A stretch of DNA of 64,000 bases from Dermacentor variabilis (taxonomy: Eukaryota; Arthropoda; Arachnida; Ixodida; Ixodidae), in assembly GCF_050947875.1 (NCBI RefSeq), contig NC_134571.1, forward strand, positions 225,318,024-225,382,023. Direction: 5' to 3'. The notes under the pieces are model-generated. The model saw only the letters and a program-made list of their open reading frames with translations, made no database searches and was not told where the DNA came from. Shown piece after piece: positions 31,552 to 43,783 of this stretch; the first letter of the stretch is position 1, and each line of letters begins with the position of its first letter. A program made the translations under genes and the position numbers.

Positions 31552-34401
31552 GTAGCAAAAGCCAATTCTTGTCCTGTCAATTTGCTTATCATTGTTAACT
31601 GATTGCTAACTGATGCGGGGCTGCACAGAGCATTTCTTATTGCAATTGAGTCTACTCGGCATCTAATTTCTTGATCGTGATTGCCTCCTGTGCATAGGCT
31701 GCAAGAATCAATTGAAGTCAAGCAATGAGATCTGGATTTGTTGCAATTGAAAATGCCCAGCATTAATTTTCTATTGATTTGTGTGTTCTCTAAGGAACAT
31801 GGTATTGCATATGACATTCTTGACTGGTGTCAAAATAGCTGTCCATCAAACTAGATGTGTGAGTAGATCGCAGTGGCTAATTTTATGTTTTAACAGATAG
31901 ACTGATTTCACCACATTCAGAGCACATGTACCAGGGCCCTGTCAGCACCATGATGACAGCAATCCTTGGCGCTTTCACACTGTGCTCAAGTTCAAGGCAA
32001 CATTAAGGCGAATGCTGAGAGCTAAGCCATTGGGGATTTTCCTGGTGCAGTTTAGCGGGCATTTGGGAGAGTGCAGTGCTTCTGCTCTACTGCACATCAA
32101 TTGTAGAATCTTTGTGTTCTCGCTTCCCTGAATATTGATGTCGAGGGGTAAATTTGTCACGCAACATATGCCGAATGGTTCTTACCATAGTTGCCATTCC
32201 GCTTGCCAAGGACTACCACTAAGGGCATGCTTTGTGGCTGCAGTGTCCCAGTGAATCTCACCGTAAAATTGTGTTTCATCTGTTTTACCACAAGTGCGTA
32301 ATTGTACTTACTGTGCTCATTCATATTAAACTGCACCTTAGCCCTCAATTCGCTTGGTCACCGACCAAACTTAAAGAAGCGGTGAAACATTTCTGACAAA
32401 AAGAAAAAAAGAAAGATAGACAGCACAGCCTTTCGTTTGCAATCGAGAGTTTGGTGAAAGCCAGTCTTGTCGGGATGAAACATGACAAAGAAGGGCATAC
32501 AACGACCAAGTAAAACTTAAAAAAAAAATAAAACAATACATTGTGCCTTCTATACAGAAGCCTTTTTTTTTAAAGCAAGGCTTTACAGCTTAAGACAAAA
32601 AGCTTTACTTGATTGGTGTGTCTTTCTTTGTCAGTATTTCCTTTACTAAAGAGCTTTGGTTAACACGAATTTACCTTTCTTATTCTGTGTCATTGCTCCC
32701 AAACCCATCAAATGACTGAAGCGTTTGTGCTGGATCCAAACATTGGGTTCCTTGTACTCGGGCTGTAGGGGCGTGCAATCTTCTGACTGTACAGCATCAG
32801 TAGCAGTTCACAATTCACCTGGTTTGCTGATGCCGCTCCACAACCTCAAAATTAAAATTTTTTTCTCACTGTATAGAAGTGCATGCTGCCTGGCTGTGAA
32901 CTACAGACCACCTACCAAAGCACTTCACACCAAATCTACATCTGCATCCTGGACATCTTACAACTGACGCATCTGACATAACTAATGACTGTAAAAGGCT
33001 GTGCAAAGTTATGCAAAAAGTGGCTAAGCTGGTGCCACTTCAGGCAGCAGCAGACATGCGGATAAACAATACATTTTGTCATGCTCACTAAATTACAGTT
33101 TTCTTTAATTTCACTAAAAGATCACATTTAATAAAGGAGAATCTGAAGCTCGTGAAGTAGTGAACAGGGTGGAGAAAGGAAGGAGGCATTTCTTGGTAGT
33201 TGGTACCAAGTTAAGTCACAGGAAAAGTGGAGGTGGCCACTTGCGTGGATAGGGGTGCTTGCTTGTAATTTTATAGTATGTATTCTTAGGCTGAGGAAGT
33301 ACAAGTTAGCAGAAGTAGGATATGTTGTTGGCACTATATTTAGCTAAACATGAGCTATCATTGACACATGCATAATTCTCATTGGCTCCTAATTTTGGCA
33401 AAATAAAATTGTGTGACAAATTTTTGCATTAGGTGATTGTGTCGGTTTGTTTACTTTTATTAAAAGTGTGTCCTCTGGTGCAGTCGCATGTTTTTGTGGA
33501 TTGTATGTAAGGTGAAAAAGGTCTAATGTGTTTCTCTTATTCTTAGTAAGCAATTTTTGTGTTATGTCATGTGAATATTGCATTACGGGGAAAAAGTACC
33601 GAGAAACAAGACAAGAAAGACGTACAGAACAAGTGCTGACAATTTTTGGTGCTGTTTCCCTGTAATGAAGCCATACCCACAAGCTCTAGTTCAGACCCTT
33701 TTAAATGCATGTTAGTTATCCTGTCACTGGTGTGCCCTATGACAGCGTTGACATTTTCCTTTTTACATTTCTTTTTGTAATTGTTTAGTATGTTTCCAGT
33801 TGCATTATTTGGTTAGTATTCTTAATTATGTGCCCTTCAAGAAGTACGAAGTGTCCTTGCGCTGTTATGAACAGTGCCTTGTGGGACCAGTCAAGCTAAT
33901 TGTGGCTGCTTTTACTCAAGCGTTTGTTTCTAGTCCATTCTGGAAAAATAAAATTTCAGTTGAACTAGACAGCACCTCAGTGGCATGAGCGCTATGCAGT
34001 GCTCTTAATTTCAGAAGATTTTTGGCCGGTAAATTTTATAGTGAAATGAAAAGTTTTGCTGCTAAATATGACAAAAGACAGAGGAACAAAACAGTACTTT
34101 CCTTTTTGACTATTAATTCTTGTGGTGTCAATTCACAGTGGAATTGGAAAAACCTTACTCAAATTTCAATGCTTTCATAAGTTGCTGCTGCTTCACATTG
34201 TATCGAACACAACCTGGCCAACTTTCACCATTTTAACAAGTTGGTGCTAGTATTTATGCTAGCAGTTGGTTAGTTGGATGAATGCAATACCTGCAGCTCA
34301 TATTCTGAGATTTTATTTGCATGTTTTTTGCACAGTATGCCACTTTGACCTAACGATGCTAGGAATTGGCTTGACTCGCTCAATGCATACTTTCTTTATA
34401 G
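31552..34401. other. Intron of the transposase pseudogene
   Basis: 2.85 kb, AT-rich, no inserted repeat I can define. A stretch near 33600-33650 (GACAAGAAAGACG, AGTGCTGACAA) faintly resembles PLE 3' termini, too weak to call. Confidence 0.45.
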
Positions 34402-34521
34402 CTGTGGATCTCGTGAACGGTCAAAGTGTTGAGTACATGCACTGTGTACTTCAAGGTGTCACTAAACAACTGACTGAGGCGATCCTGACTTCTACGAACA
34501 GCAACCAGCGCTTCTATGTTG
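34402..34521 (+). pseudogene. Transposase-derived gene, exon 3
   Basis: Between TTCTTTATAG and GTTG|GTAATG the frame reads VDLVNGQSVEYMHCVLQGVT and KQLTEAILTST. The EYMHCVLQGV block is a hallmark of the family and confirms the gene order with exons 1-2. No break in this exon. Confidence 0.65.
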
Positions 34522-34836
34522 GTAATGTAGCAACTTGAAGCTGTGTGCAGTTTATTTCAGTGTTTGATCATTCACATGTCATTTGGATATTCTGGTGCAT
34601 AGCTTGGAGTGTAGCATGAATGCCTTTTTTGAGGACGGCATAATGGCAGTCATCAAAAATGCATTGTGTGTCCAGTATGCTAAACAAAATGCTGGCTACA
34701 GCACTCACTGCTTCTTATGAACACAGCGTGAAGTCCCAGTTAGTCACAGACATTAGCACATCATCCTGTATGTAATCATAAAGAAGTACTGTTCATGCAC
34801 TTAAAGGGATAAAAAAGTGATTTTTAGGAGCTCCTT
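34522..34836. other. Intron, nothing recognised
   Basis: AT-rich segment before the SINE insertion. Confidence 0.4.
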
Positions 34837-35100
34837 TTCTGTGGCAATAATAATAATAATATTTGGGGTTTTACGTGCCAAAACCACTTTCTGATTATGA
34901 GGCACGCCGTAGTGGAGGACTCCGGAAATTTTGACCACCTGGGGTTCTTTAACGTGCACCTAAATCTAAGTACACGGGTGTTTTCGCATTTCGCCCCCAT
35001 CGAAATGCGGCCGCCGTGGCCGGGATTCAATCCCGCGACCTCGTGCTCAGCAGCCCAACACCATAGCCACTGAGCAACCACGGCGGGTATTCTGTGGCAA
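34837..35100 (-). repeat. tRNA-derived tick SINE with target site duplication
   Basis: An 11-bp direct repeat TTCTGTGGCAA (34837-34847, 35090-35100) flanks the element (34848-35089). On minus it starts ACCCGCCGTGGTTGCTCAGT (tRNA-like A box), has a B box GGGATTGAATCCC, a conserved body (GCGAAAACACCCGTGTACTT; GGTCAAAATTTCCGGAGTCC) and ends in an (ATT)n tail. The architecture fits the tRNA-derived SINE family described from ixodid ticks (Ruka-type). Best-preserved of four copies in the window (others 26018, 44108, 50618). Confidence 0.9.
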
Positions 35101-36310
35101 AGTGCAGGATATATTCTCGAAGGTGCCTAAGGACACGGTGGCTGTTTTCTAAAGAGATGTAGAAGTCTTTTAAACCATCCACCTTTCTCCTGGTGCGATG
35201 GTGCATGCGCCCTGCCCTAGCAGATTAATCGCAAAACATTTGGAAGGCATGTGTCTGCAGCTGTGCAAGCTGATATCAGGGAACAGTTCCCCGAAAAAAA
35301 AGTACCTGCACAGATGCGCACTGCAGCAGAAACTCGTGCTGGGTAATGCGTTGGAACTCCACTGGTATGTAGCTCTACGTCAGTGCAGTGCTGATAATGT
35401 CTGTAGTGTAAGACTGTAACTCCACTTAAAAATAGCAGCCAGGCTTCATCTGGATTGCAACGTGAAACATGTAGTTGCTACACTGCATTGATGGCTAGCA
35501 AATTCATTGATAAACCCTTGCGTTACACTTGGGAGACCCTTCAAAAACGTCACTTTGCTGACAAAGTCTTCTTGCAGCATTGGCCCTCTTTTGCTGTTGG
35601 TGGCAGCGGGTTCCTGCCTTTATGTACTCGTTTAAGGCATGGTAACACTGGGATGATAAGAGATTGACAAGGCACTGCGAGGCCAACAATTGGCCAACTA
35701 TTCCGAATAGCACTGTGTGTCGCTGACACGACTTTATCAGAATAGTCCAACAATGATGGAACCGACAGGCGCGAGTTCTCATAGCGTGACTGTCCTTGTT
35801 GATGGCACTCACAAAATTGTTTTCCATGATCGCTCAACTGAACCCTAAGCGATCAGCCACCGAACCGACAGCGCGATATCTGCAGCACCTTTGTTTGTAT
35901 AAATAATTATTATCGTGTTAAAACTTAGTTGAAACATGCCTTCAAACTCGAAACGCACAAGCTTCAGTCTTCTCAAGCAGTGCACATGAAGTTTGAACCA
36001 AAGTTGATCCTGCTTAGTGGAAGTTGGGTTAGGCTTGGCCCTGTGAAGGGCATGCACCGTCTAGCTGTAGACCTGAACTTAAACCTGGCTGTGTTCCAAG
36101 GCTCCGAAGATGTTCAGCATTATTCCAGATCCAGCGTTCTGTAAACTTTTGCGTTAGACTGTATGTTTAGAAGCGTGTTTATAGGAGTATGTTTTTCTAG
36201 GTCAATTACTGACAGGGGACCCTGATCACGAGAAGCAAATTTACCAAAGAATAGAATCACTAAGTGGTGGTTCATTAGAATTACGGAATGGCTGCCAGGG
36301 TAAGTGCAAA
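35101..36310. other. Intron of the transposase pseudogene, nothing firm
   Basis: Several short frames (for example 35198-35419) without a matching family motif. No repeats recognised before the LINE. Confidence 0.4.
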
Positions 36311-36523
36311 TGAGAGGAGGAGGAATGAACGTTTATTGTAAGAAACAGCGAGAAAGTGTCCTTTCTTCGCCCTAGGTGGGCGGTTCTCTTAGTCCAGAAA
36401 GCCGTTGGCTAATGGTGCAGCCCGGGCCCGGTCCACCAGACGTCGCTGATCTTCCAGGCTCTGTGCCTTTAACATTGCCCCCCACGTTTCTTCGCTCGCT
36501 TGTAGCGGTTCTGAGGCATCATC

Positions 36524-39500
36524 TTATCTGTTTTTCTCGCGGTGCGGGCATACCACCACCATGTGTGGGAGCGTGTCTGGTACGTCACAATACCGGCATA
36601 GGTATGAGAATTTGGTGGGGTGCATTCGGTGCATGATAATTCCATGTACATACGTATTTGTTTGTAGTCTGCGGAGGGCGGTGGCTTCTTCCTTGCTTAA
36701 TTTTGGATGAGGTGGAGGATAGTGTCTTCTTTCCAGTCGGTAATGTTGCAATATTACGGCGTAGTTGATGGGAATGTCCTCCACCCTCGTCGCTTTCCGG
36801 AGACCGTGCGGCAGGAAATCCCGGCTGGTATGCTCTCGGGCGACAGCATGTGCTGCTTCGTTTCCTGCCAGGTGTTCGTGGCCTGGGGTCCATGCGACGT
36901 AGGTGTCGGGTAGTTCTTGGCGTCTTGTTATTTCTTTTAGAATTTTCACTGCTGTGGCAGAAATTCGGCCTTTTCGTAGGCTTCTACGTGCCGTTTGCGA
37001 GTCGCTCAAGATGATTGCTGTGTCTTTGCATGTGGCGATGCCGAGGACCATGGCCACTTCCTCCGCCGTTTCTGGATTTCTGGCCGGTATAGTGGCAGCG
37101 ATTAGCTCCTTCCCTTGGTTCTTGGTCACGGTAATTGCGTATGCTCTTCTACCTGGGTATTTTGCCGCATCTGTATATCTCGTGTTGGGGTTCTTTGAGT
37201 ATTACTTGCTCAGCGCTCTAACTGTTGCTTGTCTTCTGTCTTTGTGGTATGTTGCATGCATGTTGCGAGGTATTGAAGCGAATGAGATAGACTCACGAAG
37301 AAGGTGCGGCAGTCGCGCTTTCGCGTCTGAATCTGCTATGAAGTTTTCGCTGTATGCGAGCTTGCGAAGTACTGCTCTGCCTGTTTGAGTCAGCTTAAGG
37401 CGTTCCAGCTGTGCGCTTCGCTCATTTCTTCCCAGGTGTTATGGAGGCCAAGTTTGAAGAGTGTCGTGGTTGAGGTCGTACTGGGGAGTCTTAGTGCGCT
37501 CTTGATTGCTTTTCTGATGATGATGTTGAGTTTTTCAATTTCAGCTTTCTTGAGCAGTAGATACGGGGTGCCATATGTGATCCGGCTTATAAGGAGTGCT
37601 TGGATTAATTGGACGGTTTCTTGCTCTTTAAGTCCTCTTCTTTGGGTGGTTATACGCCGAATGAGATGGGTTACTTGTGTTAGGGTCTTCTGAAGCTTTG
37701 GAAGTGTAGCTGCCCCAGAACCGTCTTTATGTATTGTGAGGCCAAGGACGCGGAGGGAGCCAACTTGAAGGATATCGATTCCATTGAGTCTGACGTTGGG
37801 ATCTGGAGCTACGTAGGCTGGTGGTCTTCCCCGGGTCCTTGCCTTGAGTATAAGTAGCTCTGATTTTTCGGGGGCGCACTGGAGACCGCATTTTGAGAGG
37901 TATTGTTCTATCTGATCGATTGCCTCTTGGAGGGTAGTTTGCTGTTGGCCGGTTGTGGACGCTTTTGTCCATAACGTTATATCGTCGGCGTATATTGCAT
38001 GGCTTAAATCTTCGATGCCATCGAGTTGTTGTGGGAGCTTAATCATTGCGAGATTGAACAGCAAAGGTGAAATGACTGACCCTTGTAGAGTTCCTTTGTT
38101 GGGCATTTCGAACTTGTCGCTTCGGATGTTGCCTATACTCACCGTAGCCGTGCGATCTTTGAGAAAGTCGTGTACGTATTGGTAGGTTCGGCTTCCGCAG
38201 TTTGTATCTTGGAGATTTTCGAGGATTGCTTCATGCTTCACATTATCGAAGACTCCTTTTACATCTATTGTTAAAATAGAGGTCTTTTTCTGCCGTTCTA
38301 GGTGGTCCAAGAGGTCTTCCTTGAGCTGTAGTAGTATATCTTGTGCTGAGAGGAACTGTCGGAAGCCAAACATTGTGTCGGGCATGAGTCCTGAGTCTTC
38401 GAGGTATGTGGTGAGGCGATCGTGAACCATGTGTTCGAGCAGCTTTCCAGCGCAGGAAGTAAGGGAGATGGGCCGTAGGTTGCTGATTTGTAGTGGCTTG
38501 TTGTGTTTCGGGGATCATAATTACTTTTGCGTGCTTCCATTCTGCTGGGAGCACACCTTTTTCCCAGCAGTTATTCATGTAGTCGAGGAGTCTATTTAGG
38601 GCCTTGTCTGGGAGGTTTCGTAGGATCTTGTTGGTCACCTTGTCATTTCCTGGCGATGTGTTACGGGTCAATTTGGCAAGGGCGGCATGGAGTTCAGGAA
38701 GCGTGAAAGGGCGGTCGAGGGTGAGATTTGGTTCGCCTTTGTACTGTCGGGGATCGGTAACCTTGGGGGCATTGTCTCCGACAAGTTTACGCTTGATTTC
38801 TTCCAGAATTTGTTTGTCTGTTCCTGTATGGGAGTTAATGGTTTTCTTGAGGTCATGTCTTTGCTGGGTCTTGGTTCTGGTGGTAGCTAGAAGGGCTCGC
38901 AGTATATGCCAGGTCTTCTTCGTGCAGAGTGTGCCTTGAAGTCGGTCGCACAGTTTATGCCAATCCTGCCTGCTAAGTTGATCTCCGTATTCTTCTGCTT
39001 GCTTTGTTATGTGAGAGATCCGTCTCTGCAGTTTGCGGTTAAGTTTCATCTTTTTCCACCGCCTCAGTAGTCCTCTTCTGGCATCCCAAAGATGTAGGAG
39101 GTGAGAGTCTACGGCCGGCGTGTCCATCGTGAGTTGGATGACTTTAGTGTGCTTCTCCGCCGTCTTGACCACTTCGGTGAGCCACTCTTCAATGTTTTCG
39201 ATGTGTTCTTCTATGTCATGTTCTCGGAAGGCCTTCCAATCCGTCAGCTTTGCCGTTCCTGTTCTACTCGGCTTCTTATGGTGCATGATTTCAAGCTGAA
39301 GGATGTGGTGGTCGCTGCCGAGATTTTCTTCCAGTCGGGTCCATTCCGCCTTGGATATTCCTACTGTAAAGGTGAGGTCGGGATTCGTATCCCTGGACAC
39401 ACTGTTGCTTATTCGAGTCGGTAGTTTAGGATCATTCCAGAGGGTGAGGTGATTTTGTTGCGCCGAATCGTGCACTCGCGCTCCTTTCTTGGTCGTGTGC

Positions 39501-40009
39501 TGGTAACCTCATGCTGTGTGGGGGGCATTAAAATCCCCCATTATTACGAGTTTATGTCCTTTAGATAGTTTTCTGGCTTGCGTGATGAAGTTTTCAAAGT
39601 CGGATAATGGATCCCTTGGTGGGCTATATAGGCATAGTACGTATAGTCTTTGGTGTGTCTTCTTCTCAGGTAGCACTTCCACTAGGGTGTGTTCCACGGT
39701 TGTTCCCTGAATTGTGTGATCCTGCGTGGTGAGATTTTTCTTCGTCAGGATGGCTGTTCTCTGAGATCCGGTGTGTGTATCATATCCCTGTATGCGCAGA
39801 TTGGTGTAATAGGTTTCTTCGATGGCGATGATATCTGGTTGTTCCAGTTTCGTCAGTTCTTGGAGGTTTGTTCTTTTGGTTCGGATAGAGCGACAGTTCC
39901 ATTGCCACAGCTTCATTGGGAGTTGTGGAAATCTCTTCTTGGTATTACTCGCCATCGTGTTCGATACCGTTCTCTTCGCCCCGGGCCATGGATTCAGGTC
40001 TGGCTGCAT
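36524..40009 (-). pseudogene. ORF2 of the I-clade LINE: endonuclease, RT, RNase H
   Basis: Endonuclease: LWQWNCRSIRTKR at the start, DIIAIEETYY (catalytic Glu), VIMGDFNAPHT (39530-39510), then a TGA at about 39509 inside the domain; it continues with LGSDHHILQLEI. Reverse transcriptase: SPGNDKVTNKIL, a frameshift near 38500, then GFRQFLSAQD, LTIDVKGVFDNV, GTLQGSVISPLLF and YADD (37981-37992). A second frameshift lies near 37400. RNase H: ILSDSQTARRS and WTPGHEHLAGNEAAH (about 36860-37010). A C-terminal CCHC-like CRYCDVPDTLPHMVVVC ends it. It would nick the target and copy RNA in place; this copy cannot make one chain. The start is MASNTK (39955, overlapping the ORF1 end by 11 nt) or the upstream Met at 40009. 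Confidence 0.85.
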
Positions 40010-41630
40010 TGTGGAGGTCTTTACGTGCTTTCTTGCGAGCCGTGTCGGTGTTGTTGAGTAGCTTTTCTACTGTGGCTTTCGTTACGTGGTTCTGCTTGGC
40101 ATAGGACATGAAGTTGCTGAGGTCTTGGAGGGTAGCATGGATTGGGGCCAGCTGAGCGGTGATGTGTTGCAGGAGCTGTTGTGTTATCTCCTTTGCAAAA
40201 GTTGCCATGGCCTCCTGTATCTGCTTCCGCACCTCCATTGTTACGATTTCCTTGATTCTTTCTTCCGTAAGGGGCGGTGGGATGTTTGGCATTCCTTGAG
40301 GTTTCGAGGCTTGATTGGCGGTGTTTTGTTCTTTGCACCTTTGTATGAGCTTGTCAATGAGGGCTTGCTTATTTTGGAGTTGTGCTCGCAGGTCTCGTTC
40401 GGTTTCCGTGGGCTCTTGTGCTCGTATGTTTCCTCCTGCAGCGTCTGCATACGTGACTCGCTTTTGTGGGTTGCGTGTACGGGATCCAGATCGTGATCTT
40501 GACCGGGGTCCATCGTTTGCTTGACCACTTGTTGATTTGGAGTCACTTCTGGATCTGCGTAGACTCTGTAGTGAGGTACTGCTTGATTCGGATAGTGCCG
40601 GAAAGTCTGAGTCTGAATTTGAGTTCCATCTGCGTTGCTGCTCTTGCATCTTGTTTTCCCATTGCAGTCTGATCTTGTACGGTGGTGGATTTGGCTTCAG
40701 TTTACGTCGGCACACCTTCCCTGCTGTCTCATGGGGTTGTTGACAGATTTTACAACTGGGCTGGCAGTCATGTTCTTCCGGTTGATTCTCCATCCCGCAC
40801 ATGTAGCAGAAGTTGATAAGGGGTTTTGGGCAGACATCTTGCTGGTGCCCTAGTTCTCCGCAGGTTCTGCAGTACTGCACAGATTTCCTGTATGGTTTGC
40901 AGCGGTAGTCACAGCATTTATATATGATGTTGTATGGGACGTGCGGTCCGTCGAAGTAGATGAGTGCTGTTGACGATCTTCCCAACAATCGTGCTGCGAG
41001 AACTTTGTATCTTGCGGATAGTCGTAGCCCCTGCAATAGTTTTTCTTCGCTCGTGCCTGGCGGGATGTTGTAGATTACGCCTTTGCTGATGCCCTCTGGG
41101 GTCCTGACATGTGCTTTGACTTCGTAAATGGACCCTCCAAGCTGGATGCTGGTGATCTTGAGGAGCATGTCGTACGCTATGCCTTTGTTTGGTGTACTTG
41201 CGATTATTATATTCTCGGCATGTTGCACTTGAATCCGGATGTTGTCGTAGAAGTCTTTCTGGGACAACTTGCTAGCTCGGCCGATGGCATGTGTCACTGC
41301 CACCAATGTCCATTTGGAGAGTTGTAATACGGCCTTAGGCCTGTAGATGATCTTCGTGTCGTCCACTGGCAAAGGCGGAAGTCTTGGTTTTCTATAATGT
41401 GGCATGTTTCCCGCAATAGGTGTTGTTGCTCCGGCTTGCTGCGTTCGTAGTTGGTCTGCTTCCTCGGCTGTGGGTTTTGTATGGATGTTTATCGCCTTTC
41501 CGCTGTTCACGTCATACGTCCACTCCGCTTCCAGTTGTTGCTGCTCTTGTATCGTTTCCACCTGCATTTCAATGCTGCTGTTTTTCTGGCTCAGTTCTCG
41601 TGCACTTGCTGCGTCGGATGCGTCAGTCAT
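39945..41630 (-). CDS. ORF1 of the I-clade LINE (Gag-like RNA-binding protein)
   Basis: An intact frame of 561 codons from MTDASDAASARELS; an in-frame Met 18 codons earlier is less likely because it adds an Arg-rich run. The central region (about residues 85-230) resembles an RNA-recognition-type fold. Three Cys/His knuckles follow: YCRTCGELGHQQDVC, FCYMCGMENQPEEHDC and SCKICQQPHETAGKVC. Then come a Ser/Arg-rich stretch (SRSRSGSRTRNPQ) and a C-terminal helix-rich, coiled-coil-like part. The role in the family is binding element RNA as a particle. It is unbroken here, unlike ORF2. Confidence 0.85.
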   Translation of the reverse strand: MTDASDAASARELSQKNSSIEMQVETIQEQQQLEAEWTYDVNSGKAINIHTKPTAEEADQLRTQQAGATTPIAGNMPHYRKPRLPPLPVDDTKIIYRPKAVLQLSKWTLVAVTHAIGRASKLSQKDFYDNIRIQVQHAENIIIASTPNKGIAYDMLLKITSIQLGGSIYEVKAHVRTPEGISKGVIYNIPPGTSEEKLLQGLRLSARYKVLAARLLGRSSTALIYFDGPHVPYNIIYKCCDYRCKPYRKSVQYCRTCGELGHQQDVCPKPLINFCYMCGMENQPEEHDCQPSCKICQQPHETAGKVCRRKLKPNPPPYKIRLQWENKMQEQQRRWNSNSDSDFPALSESSSTSLQSLRRSRSDSKSTSGQANDGPRSRSRSGSRTRNPQKRVTYADAAGGNIRAQEPTETERDLRAQLQNKQALIDKLIQRCKEQNTANQASKPQGMPNIPPPLTEERIKEIVTMEVRKQIQEAMATFAKEITQQLLQHITAQLAPIHATLQDLSNFMSYAKQNHVTKATVEKLLNNTDTARKKARKDLHNAARPESMARGEENGIEHDGE

Positions 41631-41760
41631 TGGTACGCAGCGGCAGCGCGGAGTCGCTCTCGAAGAGAGCAAGCGGCGGCTCACGAGCGCTCACGAGCCG
41701 CGGGATACGCTCCGCGGGTCACGGGTCACGCACGTTCGGCTGGCCGCTTAGCCTTGTAGG

Positions 41761-42004
41761 GTTAGCTCCGTTAGCGTGGCGTGAAACCGTCAAGCGGCAA
41801 AAAATGACGAGAATTCCACGTACCGCTCATAAACTTGATATCCTCCGGTACCGCTTCCCGTGCCGCTTCCGTCGATGCCACAGTTTCGCTGAATAAAAGC
41901 AGGTGTCCGGAAAATTGCCGAAAAATGCAGGAGCCCATGCGAAGTGCGTCAGCACTGAAATGCGATGAAATCGTGATGAAATGCGAAAATTTGCAGGCAC
42001 AAGT
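41761..42004. other. Spacer between LINE insertions
   Basis: No feature recognised beyond the possible 5' leader edge of the I-clade LINE. Confidence 0.35.
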
Positions 42005-42100
42005 TGGAATCAGCTTGCACAAGACAGAGTAATTGGAGATTGCTGGGAGAGGCCTTTGTCCTTCCCCCAGTGTACATAAGAGTGGGCTGATTATGATGAC
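42005..42100 (+). repeat. RTE-clade LINE, extreme 3' end only
   Basis: AATCAGCTTGCACAAGACAG, TAATTGGAGATTGC and GGGAGAGGCC match in order the C-terminal coding end of the RTE at 20168-20748 (NRLAQDRGNWRSQGEAFVLQ), followed by TGATTATGATGACGAAG, a worn TGA-type tail. About 95 bp survive. Confidence 0.75.
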
Positions 42101-43522
42101 GAAGACAGTACTTGTAAGGTCCTGTGGTGCATAATGGTTTTCACGATATACGTTGTCACCATGTCACCATGCGTGCTTTTTGCAGCTTGCTGCACCCATT
42201 TCAATGTAGAATTTGTTGTCTTAGATGTAGTTACATGTGCTTTTTTCATCAACGTGAATCATTGCATGGAATGACTAGTCGTCGCTCAATTGAAACCTAA
42301 TTGGCGCTCTTTTGAAGCAGAGGCTAAGTAAAGCTAGTTGCTTATTGATTACAGGCAGGGTCTTTTGTTTTCAGGTTTCATATTTCTGTGAAATTCGGAA
42401 GGAGGCAGGGAGTAGAAATCTGCAGAGTGTCTTAGTTTAAGAATAAAACCACAGAAAAATTGGGGTTTTGGCTACCTGGCAGCCCAAAATATAGTATGTT
42501 CCTGGTAACTTTCACAAACGATTTAACACATGTGATCACCTCTTTGGATATCAGCATATTTAAATCGGCAAAATTCTCTGGTAAATGTAATAGCAAAGAG
42601 GTATTTGCAAGTTACGTGTCGTTTTATTTGTACAAATGCTCCTTGTCAGACATAAAGGAATTAGCTAAAAACAAGAGAGACATGTTTGGCAGTGCCATAT
42701 TTATTTTGCTCTCTGTACTTAACAAAGGAAAAAAACTATATTTGTGCACATGGTGCGATGCTGTTCCTTCTTTTGCATGCCTTTGTTGATGTTGATTTTC
42801 ACAAGAGCATTTCAGTGTTCATTTCAAAACCTTTTAGGCGTTTAGTCCGTCTCCATGTCGTGGTATTTTTTTTTGGTATAGCACCATATGTTCTTGCAAA
42901 AAAATTATTTGAATGCCAACTAGCCAAGTCTGCCACCCTTCTTTTGAATGGAACGTGGTTGAGTAAATTGTCTTCAACGTCACAGCTACCATTCACAATG
43001 CAGAGCATTGTCGGTGCTGCATTCAATTCATTGTGCATTACCACCACCATTTACAACAGAATTCGACGTTGGGCTAGTTGGATTTCTGCTAGTTTTCCCA
43101 CTTAGTTTTTCTGTGCCAGAACCACATTTATACCACCATTTACATGTGTGAGATGTGTTTGAAATACAATGCAATGAACCATTGTCATAGTCATGTAAAT
43201 GCCATGACTTGAGGTGCTCTCAACTGTAACAGTGACACGATTGCTTTTAACTTCAGCACACTTCGTGGCTGCTTACCTTATGACATGCAATCACATGAGG
43301 TGAATTCAAGTTCAGCCATGCATTATAGTAACAAATTCACATGCAATATTAAAAAAGGGGGTCATAATTGATCTTCGAGGTAAGCTTGATGTTTAGGGTC
43401 ACATCTGGAAATGTAGCCGTAAGCATGAAGACTGCAATGTACTTCCTTGTTTTTGTTGAGACGTCTTTTTAGTAATTATTTTTTGTTATAGGTGACTAAC
43501 TCTACATTATTGCTGTTTGAAG
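42101..43522. other. Intron, nothing firm
   Basis: AT-rich with two unremarkable open frames (42460-42789, 42686-43105). No splice-bounded exon is supported. Confidence 0.35.
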
Positions 43523-43783
43523 GTGTGCCTTCTGTTGCTGCGAGGACAGAGTCGCGGCTACTTGCCATAAAGCCTCCACACTGCGTGACCATGCCGCCGC
43601 GCCCGCTGAAAGATCGTGGCCACTGGAAGGAATCTGGGTGGAGGCAATGGATATTGTTTTAATGACTCCCTTGCCTTGATGGTATTTTGCATCCCGAGTA
43701 TTGGAAGCACCTGTCTCGGCTCTCGGAAGGCATCCACATAATTCTTCAGGAAGAATTGGGTGCCCGTGACATTGACAGAGCAG
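43523..43783 (+). pseudogene. Transposase-derived gene, exon 4
   Basis: After a TTTGAAG acceptor and before GAGCAG|GTAATT it encodes VPSVAARTESRLLAIKPPHC, then a Pro/Arg-rich segment, WKESGWRQWILF, stops TAA TGA at 43660-43665, then LPCLDGILHPEYWKHLSRLS and EGIHIILQEELGARDID. The W..W..LF...P.L.G.L...Y..H pattern matches the family block expected after EYMHCVLQGV, so it follows exon 3 in order across a 9-kb intron that holds the LINE and a SINE. Confidence 0.65.

Larger units (their letters stand above)
36311..41760 (-). mobile_element. I-clade (RNase H-bearing) LINE, near full length
   Basis: A two-ORF non-LTR element on minus, about 5.4 kb, inserted antisense in intron 3 of the transposase pseudogene. 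ORF1 (41630-39945) is a nucleic-acid-binding protein; ORF2 (from 39955 or 40009 to 36524) has endonuclease, reverse transcriptase and RNase H. The 3' end near 36311 follows AATAAACGTTCATTCC. The 5' end is only approximate: a GC-rich leader reaches about 41700-41760. The presence of RNase H separates it from Jockey/CR1/RTE types. Only three breaks are visible, so it is fairly recent. Confidence 0.85.

Noticed and set aside
33590..33660. Possible PLE 3' terminus
   Set aside because: Shares only scattered words with the PLE ends, with no coding remnant on either side.
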